Source: Methanoregula sp. UBA64 (GTDB lineage Archaea > Halobacteriota > Methanomicrobia > Methanomicrobiales > Methanospirillaceae). Taken from it: DNA of 64,000 bases. The notes beneath the pieces are model-generated. The model searched no databases. It saw nothing but the letters and a program-made list of their open reading frames with translations, and was not told the DNA's origin. The DNA lies in contig NZ_DAQC01000004.1 of assembly GCF_002502735.1 (NCBI RefSeq), positions 8,266 to 72,265 on the forward strand, given 5' to 3'. The position numbers were made by a program, and so were the translations under genes. Below are positions 25,110 to 35,123 of the stretch, in pieces; the first letter of the stretch is position 1; every line of letters starts with the position of its first letter.

Positions 25110-27098
25110 TTACCGGATCTTTGTGCCCGGTTCGACCGGTTTTAACGGCGTGAGCAGCGAGGCTGCATCCCCGGCCGCAAGGATCATGCCGTTGCTTTCC
25201 ACGCCAAAGATCTTTGCCGGGGCAAGGTTTGTCAGCACCACGACATCCTTTCCCACCAGCTCTTCAGGTTTGTAGAACTGTGCAATCCCGCTCACGATCT
25301 GCCGGGTCTCTCCCCCGACATCCACCTGGAGTTTTAAGAGCTTGCTCGATTTGGGGATATTCTCGGCTGCGAGCACTTTTCCGGTCTTCATCTCGACGTT
25401 ACTGAAATCCTCGATTGATATCATCGGTGTCTTCTCCATCTTCTTATTGGCTTCGCGGACTCGCTGCTGGAGTAGTGCATCCAGCTCTGCGATCTGCTCC
25501 TCTTCCAGCTTTGCAAAGAGCGGGGCCGGGACGGGGATCTGCCTTTCGGGCAGGATCTCCGTTCCTTCATCGATACGGTGGGCTGAAACCTTGTCGGTAT
25601 ACCCGAGCTGCGCCCAGCACTCCTGTGCTTTCTGCGGCATTACCGGCTCGATCAAGAGCGCAAGTGCCTTTGCAACCTGGCAGCTGTTTTTGATCACCTG
25701 TGCCGCTGCAGCCCGGTCGGTCTTGATCAGTTTCCACGGTGCATTTGTCTGTATGTAGGTGTTCCCGAACGCAGCAAGCGCCATCACCGTGTCGACCGCT
25801 CCCTTGAACTCGTAGGCCTGCATCTGGTCGTCAACACTTTTCTGGCACTTCTCGATCTCGGCAAGGATCGCCGGATCAACGGTCCCGCCCGGGACACCGC
25901 CAAACTCCTTGTGCGCAAAGAAGAGCGTCCGGTACATGAAGTTCCCGAGGATGTTGACGACCTCGTTGTTGATCCGCTCGCCAAAGACCTTCCACGAGAA
26001 GTTGAGTTCCTTGGTGTGACTCGTATAGGCGAGCAAGTAGTACCGCAGGTAATCCGCGGGAAGGCCTTTGTCAAGATAATCGTCGTTGGTCCAGACCACG
26101 TAACCCCGGGACTTCGAGAACTTGTGGTCGTCGACTTTTACCATCCCGCTTGCGACGACTGCATACGGCTCACCATACCCGGCACCGTGGAGGATCCCCG
26201 GCCAGAAGATGCAGTGGTGATAGATGATGTCGCCGCCGATAAAATGCGTGACCCGGTTTTCCCCGCACCAATACTTCTTCCAGTCGTTCCCGGTCTTTTC
26301 TGCCCATTCTTCCGTGAACGCGATGTACCCGATCGGGGCATCGACCCAGACATAGACCACGAGATCGTCGCGGCCGGGGAACTTCACACCCCATTCGAGG
26401 GTCCGGGTGATGCACCAGTCGTGGAGCTCGTCCTTGATCCAGCCGATGGCATAGTTCTTTGCATTGCTCGTGCCTTTGAGCTGGTCGAGATAGGGGAGCA
26501 GGTAGTCCTTGAACGCGGACAGTCTGAAGAAATAATGCTCCTGATCGCGGAACTCCGCCTTTGTCCCGCAGACCTTGCAGACCGGGTCCTTGATCTCGCC
26601 GGGCTCAAGGTGCTTGCCGCAGCCCTGGTCGCACTCGTCCCCCCGGGCCTGCTTGCCGCAGTAGGGACAGGTGCCTTCCACATACCGGTCCGGGAGGAAC
26701 CTCTTGCACTTCGGGCAGTACGCCTGGTGGACGACCTGCTTGTACACGTAGCCGTTTTTTACCAGCCGGTTCATGATCTCCTGGGTACGGTGGTGGTTTG
26801 CCGGGTCGTCGGTCATGCCGAAATAATCAAAGTTGACCCCGATCCGTTTGAAGGTTTCATCGAAGTGTTTGTGGTACCGCTCGGAAAGCGCCCGCGGGGA
26901 GATCCCCTGCTCTTCAGCCGAGACCACGATCGGCGTCCCGTGGTTGTCCGAGCCCGAGACAAACACGACCTCTTCACCCGTCCGCCGCATATAGCGGACG
27001 TAACAGTCGGCGGGGACGTACGTTCGCAGATGCCCGAGATGGCAGGGCCCGTTGGTGTACGGGAGCCCGCAGGTAACCAGCAGCGGTGGTTTTGTCAT
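25110..27098 (-). CDS. metG: Methionyl-tRNA synthetase
   Basis: 662 residues, class I synthetase that charges tRNA-Met. The HIGH-type motif is HLGH in NGPCHLGHLRTYV; the KMSKS-type loop is KFSKSRG. A zinc-binding insert has four Cys pairs (CPKCKRF, CPYCGKQ, CDQGCGK, CKVCGTK). The C-terminal 110 residues are an EMAP/Trbp111-type tRNA-binding domain (VEMKTGKVLAAENIP, LAPAKIFGVESNGM). Divergent from the next gene with only 43 bases between starts, so at least one transcript is nearly leaderless. Confidence 0.97.
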   Translation of the reverse strand: MTKPPLLVTCGLPYTNGPCHLGHLRTYVPADCYVRYMRRTGEEVVFVSGSDNHGTPIVVSAEEQGISPRALSERYHKHFDETFKRIGVNFDYFGMTDDPANHHRTQEIMNRLVKNGYVYKQVVHQAYCPKCKRFLPDRYVEGTCPYCGKQARGDECDQGCGKHLEPGEIKDPVCKVCGTKAEFRDQEHYFFRLSAFKDYLLPYLDQLKGTSNAKNYAIGWIKDELHDWCITRTLEWGVKFPGRDDLVVYVWVDAPIGYIAFTEEWAEKTGNDWKKYWCGENRVTHFIGGDIIYHHCIFWPGILHGAGYGEPYAVVASGMVKVDDHKFSKSRGYVVWTNDDYLDKGLPADYLRYYLLAYTSHTKELNFSWKVFGERINNEVVNILGNFMYRTLFFAHKEFGGVPGGTVDPAILAEIEKCQKSVDDQMQAYEFKGAVDTVMALAAFGNTYIQTNAPWKLIKTDRAAAAQVIKNSCQVAKALALLIEPVMPQKAQECWAQLGYTDKVSAHRIDEGTEILPERQIPVPAPLFAKLEEEQIAELDALLQQRVREANKKMEKTPMISIEDFSNVEMKTGKVLAAENIPKSSKLLKLQVDVGGETRQIVSGIAQFYKPEELVGKDVVVLTNLAPAKIFGVESNGMILAAGDAASLLTPLKPVEPGTKIR

Positions 27099-27141
27099 TC
27101 TAGGTACTTTTTAGCATCTGATACGTAATAATTCCTGTACC

Positions 27142-27942
27142 ATGGCAAAGATCGTTCCGCTTCCGACACGGGCATTTGGTGCGGAACCCGATGTGCCGGA
27201 TGTGGCCGCGCTCGCCGGCTGGATCGCAGAGCACCGGGGGACCGCTGCCGACCTTCACGCGTACCAGTTGGATGTATCGCTTGCTCCCCAGCTTGCGGCC
27301 GGCATTACAACTCCCTGTGCCGGCGGTCTTTTCTGCCGGGACCGGGTTCTCGGACAACTCACCGGGTTAAACAAAAAACAGGACACCGCAACCGGCGAGA
27401 TTGATACGGAGGGTACTGCTCTCTCAGAGGATGCAGCCCTGCTTGCGGTCCGGAAAAAAAATATCTGGTGTGCCCTCCCCGCCCCGTCAGCGCTCGGGGT
27501 CACCGATGCGTACTATGGCGATGAAGAGGAATGGCAGGATGCTCTTGCCAGGGCTTACCAAAGAATGATGCGGAACATGCGGGACGCCGGAACGGGCGGG
27601 CATGTCCTCATCGGGGAAAAAGTCCCTGAAAGCGAAGTTGCCGCACTCGCCGGAAAAAATGTTTTTTTCTTTGTTGTGAATGCCTCCGCAGGGGATCTGG
27701 AAATAGTGATAGAGCACCAGCGTGAGGTAGCCGTCCCCCCCTCCCTGCTTGGCGAAATCATTTCTCTCACCGGGGAGTACGATATACGCCGTATTGTTAT
27801 TGTCGATCCGGATGAGGGTGCCATAAAAACAGCCCTCTCCTCGTTTGATCCGGACCAGATCTCTACAGGGGGCTACTGCACTTCTTCCTGCGATACCTAC
27901 TGGAAAAAACTCGCAGAGTCTGCCGTATACCGGAAAGAGTGA
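27142..27942 (+). CDS. Hypothetical protein, divergent from metG
   Basis: 266 residues, soluble. Notable parts are RAFGAEPDVPDVAALAGW near the N-terminus, a FFFVVNASAGDLEIVIEHQ strand-rich core and a C-terminal TGGYCTSSCDTYWKK with two Cys. The C-terminal Cys pair could be a metal or redox site. No family recognised. Its start is 43 bases from the metG start on the other strand. Codon use looks like that of its neighbours, so a native gene is likely. Confidence 0.75.
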   Translation: MAKIVPLPTRAFGAEPDVPDVAALAGWIAEHRGTAADLHAYQLDVSLAPQLAAGITTPCAGGLFCRDRVLGQLTGLNKKQDTATGEIDTEGTALSEDAALLAVRKKNIWCALPAPSALGVTDAYYGDEEEWQDALARAYQRMMRNMRDAGTGGHVLIGEKVPESEVAALAGKNVFFFVVNASAGDLEIVIEHQREVAVPPSLLGEIISLTGEYDIRRIVIVDPDEGAIKTALSSFDPDQISTGGYCTSSCDTYWKKLAESAVYRKE

Positions 27943-28105
27943 CCACCGGGCAGATGAGGGGGTGTAGCTGATTTCGTGCCTGCTCCCGATATATCAGGCA
28001 AACATTAATAACAGCAGATAAAAGCAATGGTACTATAAAGAGTGATAGTATGCAGTCTTCCTGTTGTTTCGCATTCACGGGTAGAAAAACCGCAGGAGAG
28101 CCGGT

Positions 28106-29695
28106 ATGAAGGACCGATCAGTTTTTCTGGGAGGCCTGATCCTCTGCCTGCTGGTCTTCCTGGCCGGGCCGGTCTCTGCCGATAAACCTGTTGCATCGTT
28201 CATTACCAACAGCACGTCGGGAGGGACGCCGTTTTCCGTCCAGTTCATGGACTCCTCGCTGAATTCTCCCACCGGGTGGACCTGGCTGTTTGGGGATGGC
28301 GGGACCGCTTATGTCCAGAACCCGGTTCATACGTATACCACCTCGGGTTCGTATACCGTAACCCTTATTGCGAAAAATACCGCCGGGTCGGACACGCTCA
28401 CGAAAACCGGGTATATTACTGCGTTAAAACAGGCATCGGTCCCCACGGTCTCCTTTGCCACCAATGTAACCGGGGGAACAGCCCCGCTTTCGATCCAGTT
28501 CATCGATACTTCGACCAACTCACCTACCTCATGGGTGTGGTCGTTCGGGGACGGCAGTACCACAACCGGGCCGGATCCTGTTCACACCTATACCGCGGAT
28601 GGGACATACACGGTCACCCTTACCGCCACCAACTCGGCCGGCAGCAACACGATATCGAAGACTGCCTATATCACCGTAAACAGGGCAACCGATCCTCCGA
28701 CAGCGATCTTTAAGGCCACTAAAACCTCAGGAGGTTCGCCTCTCGATGTCCAGTTCATGGACGCTTCAACCAACTCACCGTCAGCGTGGACCTGGTCGTT
28801 TGGTGACGGAGGTACATCCACGCTTCCTAACCCGACCCATACCTACACGGTACCGGGGAGCTACACAGTCACCCTTACCGCTACGAATTCACAGGGAAGC
28901 AATACGGTCTCTCAGTCGGGCTACATCACCGTAACTGCCTCGGTTCCGATTGCTTCCTTTACCTCGAATGTAACCTCAGGGATAAAACCACTCACGGTCC
29001 AGTTCACCGATACCTCCAATAATACCCCAACCGGGTGGTACTGGACATTCGGTGACGGCGGCACCTCGACGCTCCAGAACCCGATATACACCTATACGAC
29101 TCTCGGGACCTATGCAGTATCGCTCGGTGCCTCCAATTCTGCCGGCAGTAATACCACGACACAAAGCGGGTATATCACGGTCAGCAATGCGGTACCGGTA
29201 CCGGCGGCCTCCTTTACCGCGGATGTCCGATCAGGAACCGCCCCGCTCACGGTCCGGTTCACCGACACCTCGACCAATGCACCCAGCGGCTGGCAGTGGG
29301 CATTCGGCGACGGAATCTTAAACACGGAAGAAAACCCCTCCCACACCTATACCTCGGCAGGCACCTACTCAGTATCCCTGACTGCCGTCAATTCGGGCGG
29401 GAGAAACGTGTCCGTGATGCCGGGCTATATCACGGTCTCAGCACCGGCAGCCACGGCAACCCCGACGCAAATCCCGACAACCCTGGCTGAAACCTCCGAA
29501 ATGACAACATCGGTACAGTACACGACAACCCCGGTCGTGACAGCAACCGCAGCGGCAGCGGCAGGGACCGGGCCGTCGTGGATTTTACCCTTGATCGGCG
29601 GCGTTATCCTCGTCGTGGTCATCCTTGCGGTCCTTCTCCATGTCCGCGGCGGACGCGGTGGCGGCAGAGGACGGTACCGCGGCGGGGACCTCTGA
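28106..29695 (+). CDS. Secreted, membrane-anchored protein with five PKD domains
   Basis: 529 residues. Signal peptide (LGGLILCLLVFLAGPVSA), then five PKD repeats of about 85 residues, each with an FGDGG/S core and a NPxHTYT end (WTWLFGDGGT, WVWSFGDGST, WTWSFGDGGT, WYWTFGDGGT, WQWAFGDGIL). A Thr-rich linker and a membrane helix (WILPLIGGVILVVVILAVLL) lead to a short tail rich in Arg and Gly (GGRGGGRGRYRGG). PKD arrays are cell-surface adhesion or spacer domains of methanogens. The RG-rich inner tail is unusual. Confidence 0.93.
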   Translation: MKDRSVFLGGLILCLLVFLAGPVSADKPVASFITNSTSGGTPFSVQFMDSSLNSPTGWTWLFGDGGTAYVQNPVHTYTTSGSYTVTLIAKNTAGSDTLTKTGYITALKQASVPTVSFATNVTGGTAPLSIQFIDTSTNSPTSWVWSFGDGSTTTGPDPVHTYTADGTYTVTLTATNSAGSNTISKTAYITVNRATDPPTAIFKATKTSGGSPLDVQFMDASTNSPSAWTWSFGDGGTSTLPNPTHTYTVPGSYTVTLTATNSQGSNTVSQSGYITVTASVPIASFTSNVTSGIKPLTVQFTDTSNNTPTGWYWTFGDGGTSTLQNPIYTYTTLGTYAVSLGASNSAGSNTTTQSGYITVSNAVPVPAASFTADVRSGTAPLTVRFTDTSTNAPSGWQWAFGDGILNTEENPSHTYTSAGTYSVSLTAVNSGGRNVSVMPGYITVSAPAATATPTQIPTTLAETSEMTTSVQYTTTPVVTATAAAAAGTGPSWILPLIGGVILVVVILAVLLHVRGGRGGGRGRYRGGDL

Positions 29696-29697
29696 TC

Positions 29698-29705
29698 TTT
29701 TTTTT
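29698..29705 (+). terminator. Oligo-T terminator after PKD gene
   Basis: Eight T residues start three bases after the TGA stop. A second short T-run follows near 29717. Confidence 0.55.
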
Positions 29706-29761
29706 ACAAAAACGCTGTTTTTAAAAAAAGCAGGATTCTTCCGGGACAAATCCCACGAGCC

Positions 29762-31294
29762 TTATCCCATCTTTTCCCTGCCAATGCACTCGAAGTCGAT
29801 ATAGCCGTTGTACGGATCGGTTGCAAGGAGCCGGACCCGGACCTTCTGGCCGACAAAAAGACCCCTCTCGCCCCGGGTCACGCGTCCCTCTGCAGGGGGA
29901 TCGAGAAGCCGGACATAGGTCCCCTTATCTGCAGCACCGGTCACGAGCGCGTCGAAGTTCTTCCCGATACTATCTGCAAGGAGCACAGCGGCGACCGACT
30001 TTCTCATGAACCGTTTTACCTTTTTGGATGCCTTCTCCCGATCGGACAGCCAGAGTGCCCGGTCACGCAGCTCGGCGGGGCTGTACGGGCAGGGCTGGTT
30101 ATGGAAGACCGCTTTTATCATCCGCTGGTTGATGATATCCACGTACCGGCGGTTCGGTGCCGTTGCGTGCGTGTAATCGACGACAGCAAGGGCAAAATGC
30201 CCCGTGGGAGTCTCCCCGGGTTCGAGCAGGACGTATTCGCCCGGCCCCATGAGCTTGACGACCGTGAGCGACAGGTCGGGGAAATGAAGGGGGTCTGCGG
30301 CCTTCTGTTTGGTGAGGAACTGCGCCAGCGCCCGGGCATCCGGAACCTCGGGGAGTGTCTCCCCAACCGTTGCTGCGACAAGCACCATCCCTGCCCAGTC
30401 CCGCGGGGTCTTTACCACCCGTTGTATCATGGGAAGACCGGCTTTACCCAGCTGGGCCACCATGGTCCCGTTCGCGGCGACCATGAACTCCTCAATGAGG
30501 CCCCGTGCCGGGTTATGCTTGTGGGTGACAAGGCCGCGAACTTCATCGTTTTCCATGACCACTTCAGCCTCAAGGGTGTCCAGTTCGAGCGCCCCCTGCG
30601 CCCTCCGGTACGTCCGCAGCAATCCTGCCGCCTCGTTCTGGAGCTGGAGCTGCGCTTCCAGTCCTTCAAGGGACCGGACACCCTCCGGCACCGGGGCAGT
30701 CCCGTCGAACCATGCCCCGATCACTTCGTACACCAGTTTTGCCCGGTTGCAGACAAGGGAGGGAAAGATCCGCTGTGGGACAAAACTCCCGTCAGGCCGC
30801 ACGATAAACTCGATGACAACAGAAAGCCGGTCCCGGTCCGGCAGGAGCGAGGTGATGCCGTAAGAGAGTTTCTCCGGCAGCATCGGGAAGGTGAGGACAC
30901 CGGTATAGATCGTTGTCCCGTTGTGGCCGGCGTACTCGTCTGCCGGGGTCTGGCGGCGGACCAGGGAATCGACGTCAGCGATGGCGACCTTGACGAGAAT
31001 GCCCCCATCGGCACAGCGCTCGCAGTACTCCAGCTGGTCGAGGTCGCGGGAATCGTGGTTGTCGATGGAAGACCACAGGAGGCTGCGCAGATCCTCTGTG
31101 CCGGCAGGGACCTCGTAAAACTTCTGCTCCTGTATCGGGCCCACCTGGTCCATCACTGCGGGGGGAAACCGGGGCACAAAGCCGTATTTTTCCATTGCGT
31201 GCCAGGCAATGGTTTTTAAATTGACATCGTGGATATGGCGGGGAGAAGAGTTCTGGCGAGGATCCCGGCGGGACGGGGAGTGAGGTGGCTTCAT
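29762..31294 (-). CDS. RNB-domain 3'-5' exoribonuclease (RNase II/R family)
   Basis: 510 residues. The RNB catalytic region contains SSIDNHDSRDLDQLEYCE, giving the ordered Asp residues, and VKVAIADVDSLVRR. Further signatures are TFPMLPEKLSYGI and FALAVVDYTHATAPNRRYVD, the RNB C-terminal motif. The tail (KGTYVRLLDPPAEGR, GLFVGQKVRVRLL) looks like an S1-type RNA-binding barrel. No N-terminal cold-shock domains, so it is shorter than bacterial RNase R. RNA degradation in archaea lacking some exosome functions is the likely role. Confidence 0.92.
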   Translation of the reverse strand: MKPPHSPSRRDPRQNSSPRHIHDVNLKTIAWHAMEKYGFVPRFPPAVMDQVGPIQEQKFYEVPAGTEDLRSLLWSSIDNHDSRDLDQLEYCERCADGGILVKVAIADVDSLVRRQTPADEYAGHNGTTIYTGVLTFPMLPEKLSYGITSLLPDRDRLSVVIEFIVRPDGSFVPQRIFPSLVCNRAKLVYEVIGAWFDGTAPVPEGVRSLEGLEAQLQLQNEAAGLLRTYRRAQGALELDTLEAEVVMENDEVRGLVTHKHNPARGLIEEFMVAANGTMVAQLGKAGLPMIQRVVKTPRDWAGMVLVAATVGETLPEVPDARALAQFLTKQKAADPLHFPDLSLTVVKLMGPGEYVLLEPGETPTGHFALAVVDYTHATAPNRRYVDIINQRMIKAVFHNQPCPYSPAELRDRALWLSDREKASKKVKRFMRKSVAAVLLADSIGKNFDALVTGAADKGTYVRLLDPPAEGRVTRGERGLFVGQKVRVRLLATDPYNGYIDFECIGREKMG

Positions 31295-31474
31295 GGTGAC
31301 TGGAAGGGATCTTACCCTGAAACGTTAAATACTTCCTCAAACGGTTGCAGGGAAAGCCTGTCGGCGTCTTTTTTAGTTTGTCCGGGAAAAAGAGGAGACC
31401 AGATACCGTCATTCACATCCCGGAACGGGAGTTCGCAGCAAATCTTCCGTGGCCCGAATATCTGAAAAAAACAG

Positions 31475-32143
31475 TTACTGTACCGGCGAACATTCCATGC
31501 TTTCGCCGGGTTTCAGGATCCTGACCGAGATATCGGCGGTCCGTTCGAGGGCTTTTTTGAACGGGACATGATCGGCAGCTATCCGGTCCCAGGTATTGTA
31601 ATGGATCGGGACAACCGTTTTTGCCCCGACAAACTGCGCTGCCATCATCGCCTCTGCCGGCCCCATGGTGTATCTCCCGCCAATGGGAAGGAGCGCGATA
31701 GCGGGGTGATACAGTTCCCCGATCAGTTTCATATCTGAGAAGAGCGCAGTGTCCCCGGCGTGGTAAACGCTGACGCCATCCATGGTGATGACAAAACCCG
31801 CGGCAGCACCCCCGTCATACGAACCGGAATCGTCCTCGATCCGTGACGAGTGGACGGCCGGTGTCATGGTAAAGGATACACTGTCAAGTTCAAGCGTTCC
31901 GCCGATGTTCATACTCTCGGCCTGCACTCCCTTTGCCTTGAGATAGTATGCAACCTCACTGACAGCCACCGTCTTCTTCTTCAACGCGACCGCTTCGCCG
32001 AGATGGTCCGCATGCCCGTGGGTAATGGCCACGATATCCGGGTCAGTTCCCTTCACACTGCCGTCGCGGATAAACGGGTCTACCAGCACTTTTTTTGAAC
32101 CGGTAAGCAGGACACATGAATGCCCGAGCCAGGTAAGCTGCAT
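31475..32143 (-). CDS. UPF0173 metallo-beta-lactamase-fold hydrolase
   Basis: 222 residues from MQLTWLGHSCVLL; the 36-residue upstream extension is not family-like. The metal motif HGHADHLGE (HxHxDH) follows VAITHG, with further His in HAGDTALFSDM and VPIHYNTWD. The length and layout match UPF0173 proteins, widespread zinc hydrolases of unknown substrate. It ends 181 bases from the RNB gene, on the same strand. Confidence 0.92.
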   Translation of the reverse strand: MQLTWLGHSCVLLTGSKKVLVDPFIRDGSVKGTDPDIVAITHGHADHLGEAVALKKKTVAVSEVAYYLKAKGVQAESMNIGGTLELDSVSFTMTPAVHSSRIEDDSGSYDGGAAAGFVITMDGVSVYHAGDTALFSDMKLIGELYHPAIALLPIGGRYTMGPAEAMMAAQFVGAKTVVPIHYNTWDRIAADHVPFKKALERTADISVRILKPGESMECSPVQ

Positions 32144-32253
32144 GTATGCAGATAGTGGATGCGAAGGGATGTAATTTTTGCGGGAGGTTATCTGGCACTT
32201 GCCAATACGGAGGTTGAGTAAGGAATTAAAAAAGGACCAGCAGGCCGTCACCT

Positions 32254-32862
32254 TCAGGTGACGTCGATAAGCTCTGCTTCGGTAATATCGATGGACTCGC
32301 CCAGGTTGTCCGCGGTCGCGCTCCGGGTCATCTGCTCGGAGAGGTCGCGATCCTCCATCACGTCGCGGATACGGGCAATATAGGGGTCGATGGTCGGGTC
32401 TTCCTGTTCCTCGATCACATGCCGGTATTCACGGAGGGTTGACGGACTGACCCCGAGTTCATCGGAAACTTCCTTCATTGTTTTTCCGGACTCGACAAGT
32501 TCCTCCATCTTTGCCTTGTCAAAAGGCATCTTGAAGTCGAGCTCACGGAAGAGCTTGAGCCGTACCCGTGCACGGGCGACCGTCTTGCTCAGTTTCTCGT
32601 CACCGAGTTCGCGTGCGATCTCGGTGTCGTTCTTGCCGGCGTAGAATGAGGTAACGAGCTTTGCGAGCTGGATCGGCTTGAGCGAAGTCTTGAAGATCCC
32701 CTGTTCGATGATCTCACGCATCACCAGCGCGACCTCGCGTTCGATTGCATCGCTATCCCTGAGGGTGCCATGAATGTTTTTCATCGGCTCGACAATCTTT
32801 GTCTTGCCGGACATGGTGCTGAAGAGTTCCAGCAGCTGTGATTTCCGTTTCTCTTCCGTCAT
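32254..32862 (-). CDS. Helix-turn-helix regulatory protein
   Basis: 202 residues, mostly helical. A helix-turn-helix is seen at about 132-155 (GKTMKEVSDELGVSPSTLREY) and an earlier one around 72-100 (TEIARELGDEKLSKTVARARVR). The C-terminus is acidic. It resembles the archaeal family annotated as conditioned medium-induced protein 4; that match is from memory of the family and is moderate. The upstream spacer has ATTAAATAG on the minus strand (32908-32916) as a TATA candidate. Target genes unknown. Confidence 0.75.
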   Translation of the reverse strand: MTEEKRKSQLLELFSTMSGKTKIVEPMKNIHGTLRDSDAIEREVALVMREIIEQGIFKTSLKPIQLAKLVTSFYAGKNDTEIARELGDEKLSKTVARARVRLKLFRELDFKMPFDKAKMEELVESGKTMKEVSDELGVSPSTLREYRHVIEEQEDPTIDPYIARIRDVMEDRDLSEQMTRSATADNLGESIDITEAELIDVT

Positions 32863-33156
32863 TGCAAACCCCGTTTTGGGATTAGGATATACAATACCCG
32901 GTGTACTATTTAATCCTATCTTTACGCTTCTTTTGACCAGAAACCTTTTATTTGGTTCTGGATTGCCATTCCTTAACCCAGTATTTCCCGCAGGAATCCT
33001 GCATAACCCGGTACCATCAGATCCACTTAACTTTCAAGAAATCGCGCAAGAACGGGACTCTTCACGGGCAGCATGCTCCTGTACCGGACACGAGCCTTTT
33101 TGTCGGGAGTCGTACAAACGTGTAATACGAGATTATCCTAATTTCCCGTGATTACC
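32863..33156. other. Divergent intergenic region, no gene
   Basis: 294 bases between the HTH gene and glyS. It holds the TATA candidate for the minus gene and several AT-rich blocks (32935-32955) that could drive glyS. TTCCCGTGATTACC just before ATG 33157 contains GTGAT, a good match to the archaeal anti-Shine-Dalgarno, which decides the glyS start. No conserved RNA leader could be recognised. Confidence 0.4.
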
Positions 33157-34878
33157 ATGAGCGATGTTTTTGAGAATGTCATGGACCTTGCCAAGCGACG
33201 GGGTTTCATCTGGCCGACGTCCGAATGCTACGGAGCGGTGGCCGGTTTTATCGATTACGGCCCGCTCGGCGCCATGATGAAGCGGCGGATCGAGAATATC
33301 TGGCGGCATTTCTATGTGGTCCAGGAAGGGTACTACGAGATCGAGTGCCCGACGATTGCACAGGAGGCAGTTTTTATCGCCTCCGGGCATGTGAAGGGCT
33401 TCTCAGACAAGATGTGCCAGTGCCCGCACTGCAATGAATACCTGCGGGCCGACCATGTGGCCGACGGCGGCGGTGTCGCAAATGCCGCAACCATGGACAA
33501 TGCAACCCTCTCTGCCGCGATAGCCTCGTGCAAGTGCCCGGCCTGCGGAGAGATACTCGGGAACGTCGAGGTGTACAACTTCAACCTCATGTTCCAGACA
33601 ACGATCGGCCCCGGTTCCCAGCGGGTCGGGTACCTCCGCCCCGAGACGGCGCAGGGGATGTTCGTGGACTTTACCCGGCTCCTGCGGTTCTACCGCGACA
33701 AGCTGCCCTTTGGCGCCGTTCAGATCGGGAAGTCCTACCGGAACGAGATCTCGCCCAGGCAGGGCATGATCCGGCTCAGAGAGTTCACCCAGGCCGAGGC
33801 CGAGATATTCGTCCACCCGAATGAGAAGAACCACCACCCGTCATTCAAACGGTATGCAGAGTACCGGATGCCCCTTCTCACCTATGTCCACCAGCAGAAG
33901 TGCGAGTCGGCGGTTGAGATGTCGATGCGGGAAGCGGTGGACAAGGGCATCATCGCAAACGAGTACGTTGCCTACTACGTGGCCCTTACCCACGAACTGC
34001 TGGTCACGGTCGGTATCAAGCCGGACCGGCTCCGGTTCCGCCAGCATCTCCCCGACGAGCGGGCGCACTATGCAACCGACTGCTGGGACGCGGAGGTCCA
34101 CTCCGAGCGTTTCGGCTGGGTCGAGACAGTAGGGATTGCCGACCGGACCAACTACGACCTCAATGCGCACGGGAAGCAGAGCGGCACGTCGATGACGGTC
34201 TTCATCCAGTACGATCAGCCCAAAAAAGTCGAACGCCGGCGGATCATCCCGAACATGGGGGTGCTTGGCAAGCAGTACCGGCAGAAGGCAAAAGCGATCT
34301 TTACCGCCCTTGAAACTGCAAACCCGACTCCCGAAGGCGCCGATGTAACCGTTGACGGCGAGACGATCCACATCCCCGCAGATCTCTTCGAGGTCAGGGA
34401 CGAGGTTGTGGATGTCCGTGGCGAGGAGATCATGCCCCATGTGATCGAGCCCTCGTACGGTATCGACCGGATGTGCTATGCCGTGCTCGAACAGGCGTAC
34501 GACGAGGACACCGCGGATGGCGAGAAGCGCACGGTGCTCCGGTTCTCCCCGCAGGTTGCCCCGGTCCAGGTCGCGGTCTTCCCGCTCATGGCCAGGGACG
34601 ACCTCGACACCATCGCAGAGGAGATCACGACCTCGCTCCAGAAGCGCGGCATCCTTGCCGAATACGACGATTCCGGTGCCATCGGCCGCCGGTACCGCAG
34701 GCAGGACGAGATCGGGACGCCTTTTGCGATCACGGTCGATTACGATTCAAAGGAGCAGCACACTGTTACCCTCAGGGACCGGGACAGCATGAAGCAGGTC
34801 CGGATCGCTATCGATACGATCCCGGAGACGCTCGGTGCGCTTGTACGGGGCGAGAAGAAGTTCGCGGAACTGGGATAA
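33157..34878 (+). CDS. glyS: Glycyl-tRNA synthetase
   Basis: 573 residues, dimeric class II enzyme of the archaeal/eukaryotic type. Motifs include GFIWPTSECYGAVAGFIDYGPLG at the N-terminus (read as two blocks), LRPETAQGMFVDF (motif 2 region), FGAVQIGKSYRNEISPRQG and a C-terminal anticodon-binding domain (VAVFPLMARDDL). A Cys-rich insert (CQCPHCNEYL, CKCPACGEIL) likely binds zinc. I start at ATG 33157 rather than the in-frame GTG 33148 because GTGATT serves as the ribosome site. Single-gene unit. Confidence 0.96.
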   Translation: MSDVFENVMDLAKRRGFIWPTSECYGAVAGFIDYGPLGAMMKRRIENIWRHFYVVQEGYYEIECPTIAQEAVFIASGHVKGFSDKMCQCPHCNEYLRADHVADGGGVANAATMDNATLSAAIASCKCPACGEILGNVEVYNFNLMFQTTIGPGSQRVGYLRPETAQGMFVDFTRLLRFYRDKLPFGAVQIGKSYRNEISPRQGMIRLREFTQAEAEIFVHPNEKNHHPSFKRYAEYRMPLLTYVHQQKCESAVEMSMREAVDKGIIANEYVAYYVALTHELLVTVGIKPDRLRFRQHLPDERAHYATDCWDAEVHSERFGWVETVGIADRTNYDLNAHGKQSGTSMTVFIQYDQPKKVERRRIIPNMGVLGKQYRQKAKAIFTALETANPTPEGADVTVDGETIHIPADLFEVRDEVVDVRGEEIMPHVIEPSYGIDRMCYAVLEQAYDEDTADGEKRTVLRFSPQVAPVQVAVFPLMARDDLDTIAEEITTSLQKRGILAEYDDSGAIGRRYRRQDEIGTPFAITVDYDSKEQHTVTLRDRDSMKQVRIAIDTIPETLGALVRGEKKFAELG

Positions 34879-34937
34879 TTTTTAATCTTTTTTCATATTG
34901 CAATTCTTCAATTGATTCTTGTTTTCTAAAAATTACG

Positions 34938-34987
34938 ATGCCAGCCGCCGCCCCCGACGGGGCGCCCCCGCGGCGGCCTCAATTACC
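34938..34987 (+). repeat. GC-rich inverted repeat element, left copy
   Basis: An ATGCC...GCCGCCGC...GCGGCGGCC...AATTACC element about 50 bases long. Its reverse complement recurs at 38014-38062 with a few mismatches and small gaps. GCCGCCGC and GCGGCGGC arms make each copy a hairpin in itself. The pair encloses hef and the AT-rich gene 37516-37947. Confidence 0.7.
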
Positions 34988-35100
34988 TTCAATATCCAAA
35001 AAAGGTAATCTGCCCGAGCAGAGGGCCCGACGAGGCGCCCGAGCGACCCCCGAAGGGGGTGGGAAGACTCGCATTTTCAAATCCGTGAACTGAATTAGGG

Positions 35101-35123
35101 GGATTTCAGAAATCCCCTTTTCC
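35101..35123. terminator. Hairpin with T-tail
   Basis: A perfect 8-base stem, GGGGATTT with AAATCCCC, a three-base loop and four T on the plus strand. It may be the remnant of a terminator for glyS transcription. Confidence 0.35.
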
